NCBI RefSeq assembly: GCF_006715485.1 | Contig: NZ_VFNH01000003.1 | Location: 1,054,001 to 1,118,000 of the forward strand | DNA length: 64,000 nucleotides | Direction: 5' to 3' | Source: Herbaspirillum sp. SJZ107 | GTDB taxonomy: Bacteria; Pseudomonadota; Gammaproteobacteria; Burkholderiales; Burkholderiaceae_D | In this document: positions 43,612 through 50,589 of the stretch, in pieces | How the letters are laid out: each line of letters begins with the position of its first letter | How positions within the stretch are numbered: position 1 is the first letter of the stretch | Notes under the pieces: generated by a model | Database searches by the model: none | The model's input: the letters and a program-made list of their open reading frames with translations, nothing else | What the model was told of the DNA's origin: nothing | Translations under genes and position numbers: made by a program

Positions 43612-44433
43612 ATGCTGCACACGCCCGCTTCCTTCACGCCCCTGATGGCATCCCGCTCCAGCCCGGATGCCCTGTCGTTCATCTTTCACGCCGGCCGCCT
43701 GCTGGTGCGCGAAGCCGACCTGGCCCTGCCGGACGAGGCTACCGTAACCAGCCTGCGCCTCGATCCGCAGCGCCTGCAGCCGGTCGGCCTGCTGGACGAG
43801 CGTTATTGCCAGGCCGGCTGGGTCGACGACGAGGCACTGGCGCCGAGCGGCTATGGCTGGCGCGGCCTGCGCTCGCTGTTCGGCGAGCTCGACGAAGGCT
43901 TGCTGGGCGTGGCGATGCGCGCGGTGCAGATCGCGGAATGGGCGCGCACGCACCGCTTCTGCGGCGCCTGCGGCAGCGGCACCGCACTGGCCAGCGGCGA
44001 GCGCTGCTTCAAGTGCGTGAACTGCGGTCACATGGCCTATCCGCGCATCTCGCCGGCGATGATGGTGTTGATCCGCAAGGAAGACAAGGTGCTGCTGGCC
44101 CTGCATGCGCAGTCCGCCGTCCAGCGCTTCGTGCCGCTGGCCGGCTTCCTGGAAGCCGGCGAGACGATCGAGGAAGCGGTGCACCGCGAGGTGTTCGAGG
44201 AAGTCGGCCTGCGCGTGCACAACCTGAACTACTTCGGCAGCCAGTCATGGCCGTTCCCGCATTCGCTGATGATCGCCTTCACCGCCGATTATCTCGACGG
44301 CGAGATCAAGACCGATCCCAACGAAATCCTGGAAGCGCGCTGGTTCGGCCCCGGCGACGAATGGCCGGAGCGGGTGCCGCATATCTCGATTTCGAGCATC
44401 TTGGTGGATGCCCACCGGCCGAAGGCCGACTAA
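43612..44433 (+). CDS. nudC: NAD(+)/NADH diphosphatase
   Basis: NudC hydrolyses NADH or NAD to NMN(H) and AMP and can remove NAD caps from RNA. The 273-residue product has a zinc ribbon (FCGACGSG and CVNCGH), the Nudix box GFLEAGETIEEAVHREVFEEVG, and the NADH-specific motif SQSWPFPHSLM, one residue away from the usual SQPWPFPxS. Start at ATG 43612 is the most likely; a TTG at 43540 would add 24 residues. No good Shine-Dalgarno. It converges with the next gene, their stop codons overlapping. Confidence 0.93.
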   Translation: MLHTPASFTPLMASRSSPDALSFIFHAGRLLVREADLALPDEATVTSLRLDPQRLQPVGLLDERYCQAGWVDDEALAPSGYGWRGLRSLFGELDEGLLGVAMRAVQIAEWARTHRFCGACGSGTALASGERCFKCVNCGHMAYPRISPAMMVLIRKEDKVLLALHAQSAVQRFVPLAGFLEAGETIEEAVHREVFEEVGLRVHNLNYFGSQSWPFPHSLMIAFTADYLDGEIKTDPNEILEARWFGPGDEWPERVPHISISSILVDAHRPKAD

Positions 44434-45314
44434 GGCAGGCGTGCCGGTGACGGCGTGGCCGCGATCCGGCCTTCCAGCCGCAGTCCGGGCGGGATCTCTT
44501 CCGGCTTGTTGCCGGTATTGCGCATGCGTACCAGGCGCTGCATCAGGTCGAACCAGAACGGCGCCCCGAACAGCGTGGTCGAGGCGGTCAGCAGCCAGCC
44601 CGACACCTGCAGCGCAAAGTCGGCGTTCACCTGCGGCGGGAAGCTGCGCCAGCCGATCGGCAGCGTCATGAGGGCATCGACCAGCGCCGGATCGATCGCA
44701 TCCGGTACGTCCTGCAGGTGCGCCACCAGCGCCGGCTGCTGCCACAGCGTGCGGAACAGGTGGATGCTGTCGATGTTGAACAGGATCGCCAGCAGCAGCG
44801 ACAGCAGGAATGAGATCAGGAGCTGGCACCGTTTATAAGTGCCGGACATGCGCGCCATCGCATTGTCGAACCAGCCGGCCAGCATGTCCTGGAACTGCTG
44901 CAGGTCGCGTGCCCGGTTGTACATGCCCTGCAGCGCGGTGCGCAGCTGCGGGTCGGGAATGGCGTCGATGGCGCCGCGCAGGGCCAGGAAGTCGCAGGGT
45001 GCCTTCCACAGGCTGTCGACCAGGGCAATCGCAAAATGCGCGGGTTCGATGTACGATGGTTTGGTGCGCAGCGACGCTTCGTCCTGCGCCGTGCCGTCGG
45101 TGTGCGGATTGACCAGCGGATGGGCGTACACGGCGCGCGCCAGGCCGTCGAAACGCGGGTCGTTGAGCATGCTCTTGACGCCGGCCAGCAAGGTATTGGC
45201 GCGCAGCCGGAACAGCGCCGCCAGCGCCTCCTGCAGGGTGCTCACGATGAGGGCGACCGTGCCGTAGCAAAACGTCAGGCCGACCGCGACTTCCAGGACA
45301 GTGCTGCCGAGCAT
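44430..45314 (-). CDS. conserved membrane protein of unknown function
   Basis: The 294-residue protein has an N-terminal membrane helix (about residues 5-30), a soluble helical segment (30-160) with many charged residues, a second hydrophobic helix (about 163-187, LLISFLLSLLLAILFN), and a third near residues 237-260 (VSGWLLTASTTLFGAPFWFDL). I do not recognise a characterised family. Similar proteins may be scattered in betaproteobacteria, but this is unverified. Its stop overlaps that of nudC; the start at 45314 has no strong Shine-Dalgarno. It is divergent from folE, 156 bp away. Confidence 0.75.
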   Translation of the reverse strand: MLGSTVLEVAVGLTFCYGTVALIVSTLQEALAALFRLRANTLLAGVKSMLNDPRFDGLARAVYAHPLVNPHTDGTAQDEASLRTKPSYIEPAHFAIALVDSLWKAPCDFLALRGAIDAIPDPQLRTALQGMYNRARDLQQFQDMLAGWFDNAMARMSGTYKRCQLLISFLLSLLLAILFNIDSIHLFRTLWQQPALVAHLQDVPDAIDPALVDALMTLPIGWRSFPPQVNADFALQVSGWLLTASTTLFGAPFWFDLMQRLVRMRNTGNKPEEIPPGLRLEGRIAATPSPARLP

Positions 45315-45428
45315 GTTTGTCTCCCAAGCGGTGATAAGGACGTCAACAACGCTAGCGCATCGCTACAACGGATGCGTCCGGTTTGGTCAACAGTCGGCCT
45401 GCAGCCTGTAGGTCCACAGCATTTTCTA

Positions 45429-45434
45429 TATACT
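45429..45434 (+). promoter_or_regulatory. candidate -10 of folE
   Basis: TATACT lies 36 bases before the folE ATG. The expected -35 position holds only CTGTAG, so the promoter is tentative. Confidence 0.35.
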
Positions 45435-45470
45435 CTCGGCAGTTTTATCTACACATATTTAGGGACCACC

Positions 45471-46037
45471 ATGTCTGACAAAGAACTCTTCACCGAAAAC
45501 GACTGGCGCCGCATGTTGGCCAGCATCGGCGAAGATCCCGATCGTCCGGGCTTGCACGAGACGCCGGCGCGCGTCGCCAAGGCCTGGAAACACTGGACTT
45601 CCGGCTACGACCAGGATCCGGTCGAAATCCTGAAGGCCTTCGAAGACGGCGCCGAGCAATACAACGAACTGATCGTGGTGCGCGGCATTCCGGTCTACAG
45701 CCATTGCGAACACCACCTGGCGCCGTTCTTCGGCAAGGCCACCGTCGGCTATCTGCCGAACGGCAAGATCGTCGGCCTGTCGAAACTGACCCGCCTGGTC
45801 GACGTGTTTTCCAAGCGCCTGCAGGTGCAGGAACGCCTGACCGTGCAGATCGCGAATACGCTGATGGAAGTGCTGGAGCCGAAAGCCGTCGGCGTGGTCA
45901 TCAAGTGCCGCCACATGTGCATGGAAAGCCGCGGCATCCGCACCCCGGGCGAGGAAACCATCACCTCGGCCATGCTGGGCGAACTGCAGCCGAACCTGGC
46001 GCTGCGTACCGAGTTCCTGGCGCTGGCCCGCGACTGA
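45471..46037 (+). CDS. folE: GTP cyclohydrolase I
   Basis: FolE converts GTP to 7,8-dihydroneopterin triphosphate, the first step of tetrahydrofolate and pterin synthesis. The 188-residue protein has the core motifs VVRGIPVYSHCEHHLAPFFGKATVGYLPNGKIVGLSKLTRLVDVFSKRLQVQERLT and IKCRHMCMESRGI, whose Cys and His residues hold the catalytic zinc. The ATG at 45471 follows AGGGA; longer in-frame starts upstream overlap the divergent gene's region and are not FolE-like. A hairpin terminator follows. Confidence 0.97.
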   Translation: MSDKELFTENDWRRMLASIGEDPDRPGLHETPARVAKAWKHWTSGYDQDPVEILKAFEDGAEQYNELIVVRGIPVYSHCEHHLAPFFGKATVGYLPNGKIVGLSKLTRLVDVFSKRLQVQERLTVQIANTLMEVLEPKAVGVVIKCRHMCMESRGIRTPGEETITSAMLGELQPNLALRTEFLALARD

Positions 46038-46074
46038 GCGCGCGTCGGCAAAGGCGCCACGAGCGCTTTCCCCC

Positions 46075-46106
46075 AGGGCGGCATGCACGCCGCCCTGTCT
46101 TTCTCC
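46075..46106 (+). terminator. hairpin terminator after folE
   Basis: AGGGCGGC (46075-46082) pairs with GCCGCCCT (46089-46096) around a 6-base loop, followed by a pyrimidine-rich, T-containing tail. The T run is imperfect. Confidence 0.65.
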
Positions 46107-46185
46107 CTCATTTTCCTGTATGCACTGCGAGTGCGCATGACCATGCACGCCTGCACCATCGTGGTACACAGGGATGCGGAACGCA

Positions 46186-46194
46186 TGCTACACT
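46186..46194 (+). promoter_or_regulatory. candidate extended -10 before the DUF4096 gene
   Basis: TGCTACACT fits an extended -10 (TACACT at 46189-46194). The transcript would have a leader of about 100 bases that includes the palindrome at 46245-46266. Confidence 0.35.
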
Positions 46195-46244
46195 CGTATT
46201 GACGAAGTTTAAAAGTCAACACGGGAGTGGTCCCATTCAGCTTC

Positions 46245-46266
46245 GATCGGGAACCTGTTCCGGATC
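46245..46266. promoter_or_regulatory. 22-bp near-perfect palindrome upstream of the DUF4096 gene
   Basis: GATCGGGAAC and GTTCCGGATC flank a CT spacer; the arms match at 9 of 10 positions. It ends 31 bp before the ATG at 46298. In RNA it would be a stable hairpin; in DNA it is a good candidate operator. No copy of the arm was noticed downstream of the gene, so it is not an obvious insertion-sequence end. Confidence 0.6.
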
Positions 46267-46297
46267 GGGCGTTCCAAGTCATTTTGAGGCGAGCGAC

Positions 46298-46621
46298 ATG
46301 TCCAGGCCAATATTCCCGAGCGATGTACCGCGTGAGCAGTTCGACCAGGTGCGCGACATGCTGGAAGCGGCGCGCCGCAAGACCCGTCCGCGCAAGCACG
46401 ACCTGTACGACGTATTTTGCGCTGTCCTGTATTTCCTCCACACCGGCAGCGCCTGGCGCAGCATGCCGCCCGAATTTCCGCCCTGGCGTACCGTGCACGA
46501 GTATTTCACGCAATGGACTATGCTGCGCGAGGGCGACCGCACCCTGCTCGAGCAGGCGCTCGACCGTCTCGGACGCAGCGCCGAAATCACGCGGCTGCGC
46601 CAGTTGACCGGACAACGCTAG
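46298..46621 (+). CDS. stand-alone IS4/5-type transposase N-terminal domain (DUF4096-like) protein
   Basis: The 107-residue product matches the N-terminal helical domain of IS5-group transposases: FDQVRDMLEAARRKTRPRKHDLYDVFCAVLYFLHTGSAWRSMPPEFPPWRTVHEYFTQW. Instead of continuing into the DDE catalytic domain, it ends after a short helix (DRLGRSAEITRLRQLTGQR) at a proper stop. No catalytic part, second open frame or terminal inverted repeat was found around it, and an aldo/keto reductase gene starts 20 bp later. GAGG at 46286-46289 precedes the ATG. Either it is an eroded insertion sequence or a domesticated DNA-binding protein; the clean frame and upstream palindrome favour the second, which is inference. 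Confidence 0.72.
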   Translation: MSRPIFPSDVPREQFDQVRDMLEAARRKTRPRKHDLYDVFCAVLYFLHTGSAWRSMPPEFPPWRTVHEYFTQWTMLREGDRTLLEQALDRLGRSAEITRLRQLTGQR

Positions 46622-46641
46622 CCAAAGGAAATCTACAGAAG

Positions 46642-47640
46642 ATGCACACCACCGGACTTGGACAACACGGCCCGCGCGTCTCGCGCCTCGGCCTGGGCTG
46701 CATGGGCATGTCTGACCTGTACGGTCCGGCAGACCGTGACGAAAGCATCGCCACCCTGCGCGCCGCGCTCGACGCCGGCATCACGCTGCTCGATACCGGC
46801 GACTTCTATGGCATGGGCCATAACGAGATGCTGATCCGCGATGCGCTGGCCGGGCGCCCGCGCGAGAACGTGCAGATCAGCGTCAAGTTCGGCGCCCTGC
46901 GCGGCCCGGACGGGGCCTGGAACGGCTACGACTGCCGCCCCAAAGCGGTGCGCAACTTCGTCGCCTATACCCTCAAGCGCCTCGGCACCGACTACATCGA
47001 CATCTACCGCCCGGCGCGCCTCGATCCCGACGTGCCGATCGAAGAGACCGTGGGCGCGATCGCCGACCTGGTCAAGGCCGGCTACGTCCGCCACATCGGC
47101 CTGTCCGAAGTCGGCGCCGACACGCTGCAGCGCGCCAGCAGCGTGCACCCGATCAGCGACCTGCAGATCGAATATTCCATCATCTCGCGCGGCATCGAAG
47201 CTGCGATCCTGCCGACTGCGCGCCGGCTCGGCATCGGCATCACCGCCTACGGCGTGCTGTCGCGCGGCCTGATCAGCGGGCACTGGAGCCGCGCGCGCGG
47301 CGGCGACAAGGATTTCCGCAGCCTCGCCAGCCCGCGCTTCCAGGGCGACAACCTGGATGCCAACCTGGCCCTGGTCGAGCGCATGCGCGCGCTGGCGCAG
47401 GACCTGGACGTGACCGTGGCCCAGCTGGCGATCGCCTGGGTGGCGGCGCAGGGCGCCGACGTGGTCCCGCTGGTCGGCGCACGCAAGCGCGACCGGCTGC
47501 AGGAAGCGCTGGGCGCGGCCGACCTGGTACTCAAGCCCGAGGACCTGGCGCGCCTGGAAGCGATCGTACCGCCGAATGCGGCCGCGGGCGAGCGCTACAA
47601 CGCCGCACAGATGGCGCACCTCGACAGCGAGATGGGTTGA
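46642..47640 (+). CDS. aldo/keto reductase lacking the usual catalytic histidine
   Basis: The 332-residue protein has the AKR (beta/alpha)8 pattern of the YajO/AKR13-like group: SRLGLGCMGMSDLYGPADRDESI, LLDTGDFYGMGHNE with Asp51 and Tyr56, VKFG with Lys82, then DIYRPARLDPDVPIEETVGAIADLV. In the standard group the last segment reads Y-Q-H-R-V/L-D, with His as part of the catalytic tetrad; here that position is Ala125. NADPH-binding text near the C-terminus (VPLVGARKRDRLQEALGA) is intact. It follows the DUF4096 gene by 20 bp and may be co-transcribed. Substrate unknown. Confidence 0.9.
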   Translation: MHTTGLGQHGPRVSRLGLGCMGMSDLYGPADRDESIATLRAALDAGITLLDTGDFYGMGHNEMLIRDALAGRPRENVQISVKFGALRGPDGAWNGYDCRPKAVRNFVAYTLKRLGTDYIDIYRPARLDPDVPIEETVGAIADLVKAGYVRHIGLSEVGADTLQRASSVHPISDLQIEYSIISRGIEAAILPTARRLGIGITAYGVLSRGLISGHWSRARGGDKDFRSLASPRFQGDNLDANLALVERMRALAQDLDVTVAQLAIAWVAAQGADVVPLVGARKRDRLQEALGAADLVLKPEDLARLEAIVPPNAAAGERYNAAQMAHLDSEMG

Positions 47641-47761
47641 CGAGGCAGGGTGGCGAAGCCCGGTTGATCTAGCGCAGGTTTACGGCTGAGCTCGCTCTTC
47701 CGGGCAGGACGACGGGCGTCTATAACGAAGTGATGTTCCCTAGCGAAGCCATCACTTCATC

Positions 47762-48370
47762 ATGCTCGAACACCTGAACCTGCTGTGGTTTTCCATGCTC
47801 AACGCGGACGCCGGCCTGCATGGCTGGCGCCTCGAACTCGGCATCGCCGCCGCCAAGTACCTGATCCTGCTGGTGCCGCTCGGCCTGGCCGGCCTCTGGA
47901 TCGGCGGGCAGCCGCTGCAGCGCGAAGCGGCGGTCAGGGCGCTTGCCGCCACCGCCGGCGCGCTGGCGCTGAATGCCTGCATCGGCCTGCTGTGGTTCCA
48001 CGCGCGTCCCTTTGCCGGCGGCATCGGCCACAGCTTCCTGCGCCATGCGCCCGACAGTTCCTTCCCGAGCGACCACGGCACCATCATGTTCACGGTGGCG
48101 CTGGTACTGGCCGGTGCCCGGGCACCGGCAGCGCGCCGCTTCGGTGCAGCGCTGCTGCCGCTTGCCGCGGTCGTGGCCTGGGCACGGGTTTTCCTTGGGG
48201 TACATTGGCCGCTCGATATGATCGGAGCGCTCGGCGTGGCGATCGCCGTGGCCCTGCTGTTCCGCAGCACGGCCGTGGACGGACCGTGCGCGGCGCTGGC
48301 CGAGTCGATGGCGACGCTGTACCGGCGCCTGCTGGCGCGGCCCATCGCGCGCGGCTGGCTGCGCCCTTGA
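47762..48370 (+). CDS. PAP2 family phosphatase (undecaprenyl-diphosphatase-like)
   Basis: The 202-residue membrane protein has the three PAP2 phosphatase motifs in order: a degenerate first motif around FHARPF, SFPSDHG (catalytic His) and ARVFLGVHWPLDMIGA (second His). About five membrane spans. Relatives such as BcrC/YbjG recycle undecaprenyl diphosphate to the monophosphate lipid carrier at the outer face of the inner membrane. No clear Shine-Dalgarno; the ATG at 47762 starts a normal first helix. It converges with the lipoprotein gene 13 bp downstream. Confidence 0.87.
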   Translation: MLEHLNLLWFSMLNADAGLHGWRLELGIAAAKYLILLVPLGLAGLWIGGQPLQREAAVRALAATAGALALNACIGLLWFHARPFAGGIGHSFLRHAPDSSFPSDHGTIMFTVALVLAGARAPAARRFGAALLPLAAVVAWARVFLGVHWPLDMIGALGVAIAVALLFRSTAVDGPCAALAESMATLYRRLLARPIARGWLRP

Positions 48371-48383
48371 GCGGCTGCTACTC

Positions 48384-48818
48384 TCAGGCAGCGCCTTCCG
48401 CTTTCTCGAACACCAGCTTCTTCTTGCCGTCCAGGTGGAACACGCCGATCGGCTGCGCCTGCACGTCGTCTCCCGGTGCCGGCAACCGGGTACAGTTGTT
48501 GGTTTCGATCTGCCACATGTCTTCGCCTGCGCGCAGCAGGAAGGTTTCCTGGCCGGTCGAGAACAGTTCGATGTTGAGGTCGGTGAGGTCGGTCTTGCCG
48601 AAATCGAAGCGGCGCTGGCAATCGGGCAGGTGTGAGGCCAGCACGCTCAGCGATGCCTGCTTGCTCCAGAAATAATCCTGCGTGACCCTCACGATCACGG
48701 CATGGTCGCGGTCGTTATCGATGGTATAGCTGGCCGAATCGTTGACGCAGCCGGCCAGCAGCAATGTCGGCAGCAGCGTCGGCAGCAAATAAGTCAGCCT
48801 GGTAAGAGGGGAGCGCAT
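48384..48818 (-). CDS. small lipoprotein of unknown function
   Basis: The 144-residue protein has a lipoprotein signal with lipobox LLAGC (Cys at about residue 24). The mature part is beta-rich, with two cysteines (DCQRRF and NNCTRLP) that could form a disulfide, and ends in VFHLDGKKKLVFEKAEGAA. I recognise no family. It should be anchored to a periplasmic membrane face. Transcribed alone from a start at 48818; the 196-bp gap to the divergent aldehyde oxidoreductase operon would hold both promoters. Confidence 0.78.
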   Translation of the reverse strand: MRSPLTRLTYLLPTLLPTLLLAGCVNDSASYTIDNDRDHAVIVRVTQDYFWSKQASLSVLASHLPDCQRRFDFGKTDLTDLNIELFSTGQETFLLRAGEDMWQIETNNCTRLPAPGDDVQAQPIGVFHLDGKKKLVFEKAEGAA

Positions 48819-49014
48819 GAGTCATTCCTGTGTGCATCACTGCCCCGAGTATAGAACCCTTCAAACGCCATCTGCAACGCTGCACGCCGCCTCCCTTTTA
48901 AAAGTTTCCACAAGCCTTTGATTTCCAAGCGGAATTGCCTCTGCCGCGCTGCGCATTTTTTTGATTTCGGCGATGATCAATAACACACTACCAACCCGAA
49001 TCGAGAGACCAGCA

Positions 49015-49590
49015 ATGCCACAAGACGACCAGACCCTGGACGCGACGGCGGTGCCGGACGCGCCTTCCTACGTCCCTCCCCAAGCGCTGACGCTGCGCAT
49101 CAACGGCGCCGAACACCAGCTGAATATCGAACCGCGCGTCACCCTGCTCGACGCCCTGCGCGAAGTCACCCACCTGACCGGCACCAAGAAAGGCTGCGAC
49201 CGCGGCCAGTGCGGCGCCTGCACGGTGCTGGTGGACGGCCAGCGCATCAATTCCTGCCTGACGCTCGCCGTCATGCACGACGGCCGCGAGATCACCACCG
49301 TCGAGGGCCTGGCCCACGAGGGCGAACCGCACCCGATGCAGCAGGCCTTCATGGATTGCGATGGTTTCCAGTGCGGCTACTGTACCCCCGGCCAGCTGTG
49401 TTCGGCCGTGGCCCTGCTCGACGAAGTCAAGCAGCACCAGGCCAGCGCCCTGACCGAAGGCCAGCAACTCGAACCTGGCCAGCTCAGCGACGATGAAATC
49501 CGCGAGCGCATGAGCGGCAACCTGTGCCGCTGCGGCGCCTATCCGAACATCGTCAAGGCGATCCGCAGCGTCGTCCTGCGCCAGGCCTGA
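49015..49590 (+). CDS. aldehyde oxidoreductase [2Fe-2S] subunit (PaoA/YagT-like)
   Basis: This is the small iron-sulfur subunit of a xanthine-oxidase-family molybdenum enzyme. Two [2Fe-2S] sites are visible: the plant-type ferredoxin set CDRGQCGAC plus NSCLT, and the C-terminal helical set QCGYCTPGQ plus NLCRCGAYPN. The ATG at 49015 gives MPQDDQTLD and 191 residues. E. coli PaoA has a Tat signal; none is seen here, so the enzyme may be cytosolic. Electrons would pass from the molybdenum centre to FAD on the next subunit. Nine bp separate it from the FAD gene. Confidence 0.93.
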   Translation: MPQDDQTLDATAVPDAPSYVPPQALTLRINGAEHQLNIEPRVTLLDALREVTHLTGTKKGCDRGQCGACTVLVDGQRINSCLTLAVMHDGREITTVEGLAHEGEPHPMQQAFMDCDGFQCGYCTPGQLCSAVALLDEVKQHQASALTEGQQLEPGQLSDDEIRERMSGNLCRCGAYPNIVKAIRSVVLRQA

Positions 49591-49599
49591 GGGGGATCC

Positions 49600-50589
49600 A
49601 TGCACTCGATATCCTATGAACGTGCGAACGACGTGGACCACGCGATCGAACTGGCGCGCCAGCCCGGCACCAAGTTCATCGGCGGCGGCACCAACCTGCT
49701 CGACCTGTACAAAAGCGGCATCGAAAAGCCGGTCCGGCTGGTGGACGTCAGCCGCCTGGCCCTGTCCGCCATCGAGGAACTGCCGGACGGCGGCCTGCGC
49801 ATCGGCGCCACGGTGTCGAACACCGCCGCCGCGAACCACCCGCTGGTGCGCCAGCGCTACCGCATCCTGTCGGAAGCCATCCTGAACGGCGCCACGACCC
49901 AGCTGCGCAACATGGCGACGGTCGGCGGCAACCTGCTGCAGAGAACACGCTGCTATTACTTCACCGATCCGACTTTCGCCCACTGCAACAAGCGCAACCC
50001 GGGCTCGGGCTGCGACGCCCTCGAAGGCTACAACCGCATCCACGCGATCCTCGGTGCCAGCCCGGAGTGCATCGCCACCAATCCTTCGGACATGAGCGTG
50101 GCGCTGGTGGCGCTGGACGCCATCGTCCACCTGCAGGGCCCTGGCGGTGCGCGCCAGGTGCCGGTGGCCGAATTCCACCGCCTGCCCGAAGACCGGCCGC
50201 AGGACGATACCGTGATCCAGCCGGGCGAACTGATCGTCGCGGTCGAACTGCCGCCGGCAAAATTTACCCGGAGTTCGCACTACATCAAGGTGCGCGACCG
50301 CGCCAGCTATGCGTTTGCGCTGGTGTCGGTGGCGGCCGCCGTCGAGATGGATGGCGACCTGGTGCGCGACGCGCGCATCGTGCTGGGCGGCGTGGCCCAT
50401 AAACCCTGGCGCGCGGTGGATGCTGAAAACACGCTGCGCGGCAAGCCCTTGACCGACGAGGTACTGGCCAAGGTGGCCGCGGCGGCGGTGGCCGGCGCCC
50501 ATGCCTACAAGGACAACGCTTTCAAGGTCGAACTGGCCCAACGCGCAGTCGTGCGCGCTTTACAGACTGCAGCGGGAGGAAACGTATGA
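49600..50589 (+). CDS. aldehyde oxidoreductase FAD-binding subunit (PaoB/YagS-like)
   Basis: The 329-residue medium subunit binds FAD (GTKFIGGGTNLLDLYKSG, NMATVGGNLLQRTRCYYF) and has the C-terminal CO-dehydrogenase flavoprotein domain (RDRASYAFALVSVAAAVEMDG). Between them lies an inserted loop with four cysteines: TRC, HC, GSGC and SPEC (residues ~118-155). In E. coli PaoB the matching loop binds a [4Fe-4S] cluster, a feature that most family members lack. Overlaps the molybdenum subunit gene by 4 bp. Confidence 0.93.
   Translation: MHSISYERANDVDHAIELARQPGTKFIGGGTNLLDLYKSGIEKPVRLVDVSRLALSAIEELPDGGLRIGATVSNTAAANHPLVRQRYRILSEAILNGATTQLRNMATVGGNLLQRTRCYYFTDPTFAHCNKRNPGSGCDALEGYNRIHAILGASPECIATNPSDMSVALVALDAIVHLQGPGGARQVPVAEFHRLPEDRPQDDTVIQPGELIVAVELPPAKFTRSSHYIKVRDRASYAFALVSVAAAVEMDGDLVRDARIVLGGVAHKPWRAVDAENTLRGKPLTDEVLAKVAAAAVAGAHAYKDNAFKVELAQRAVVRALQTAAGGNV

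Noticed and set aside
46186..46640. Complete IS5-family insertion sequence
   Set aside because: Only the N-terminal transposase domain is present, with no catalytic part, terminal inverted repeats or target duplication seen.
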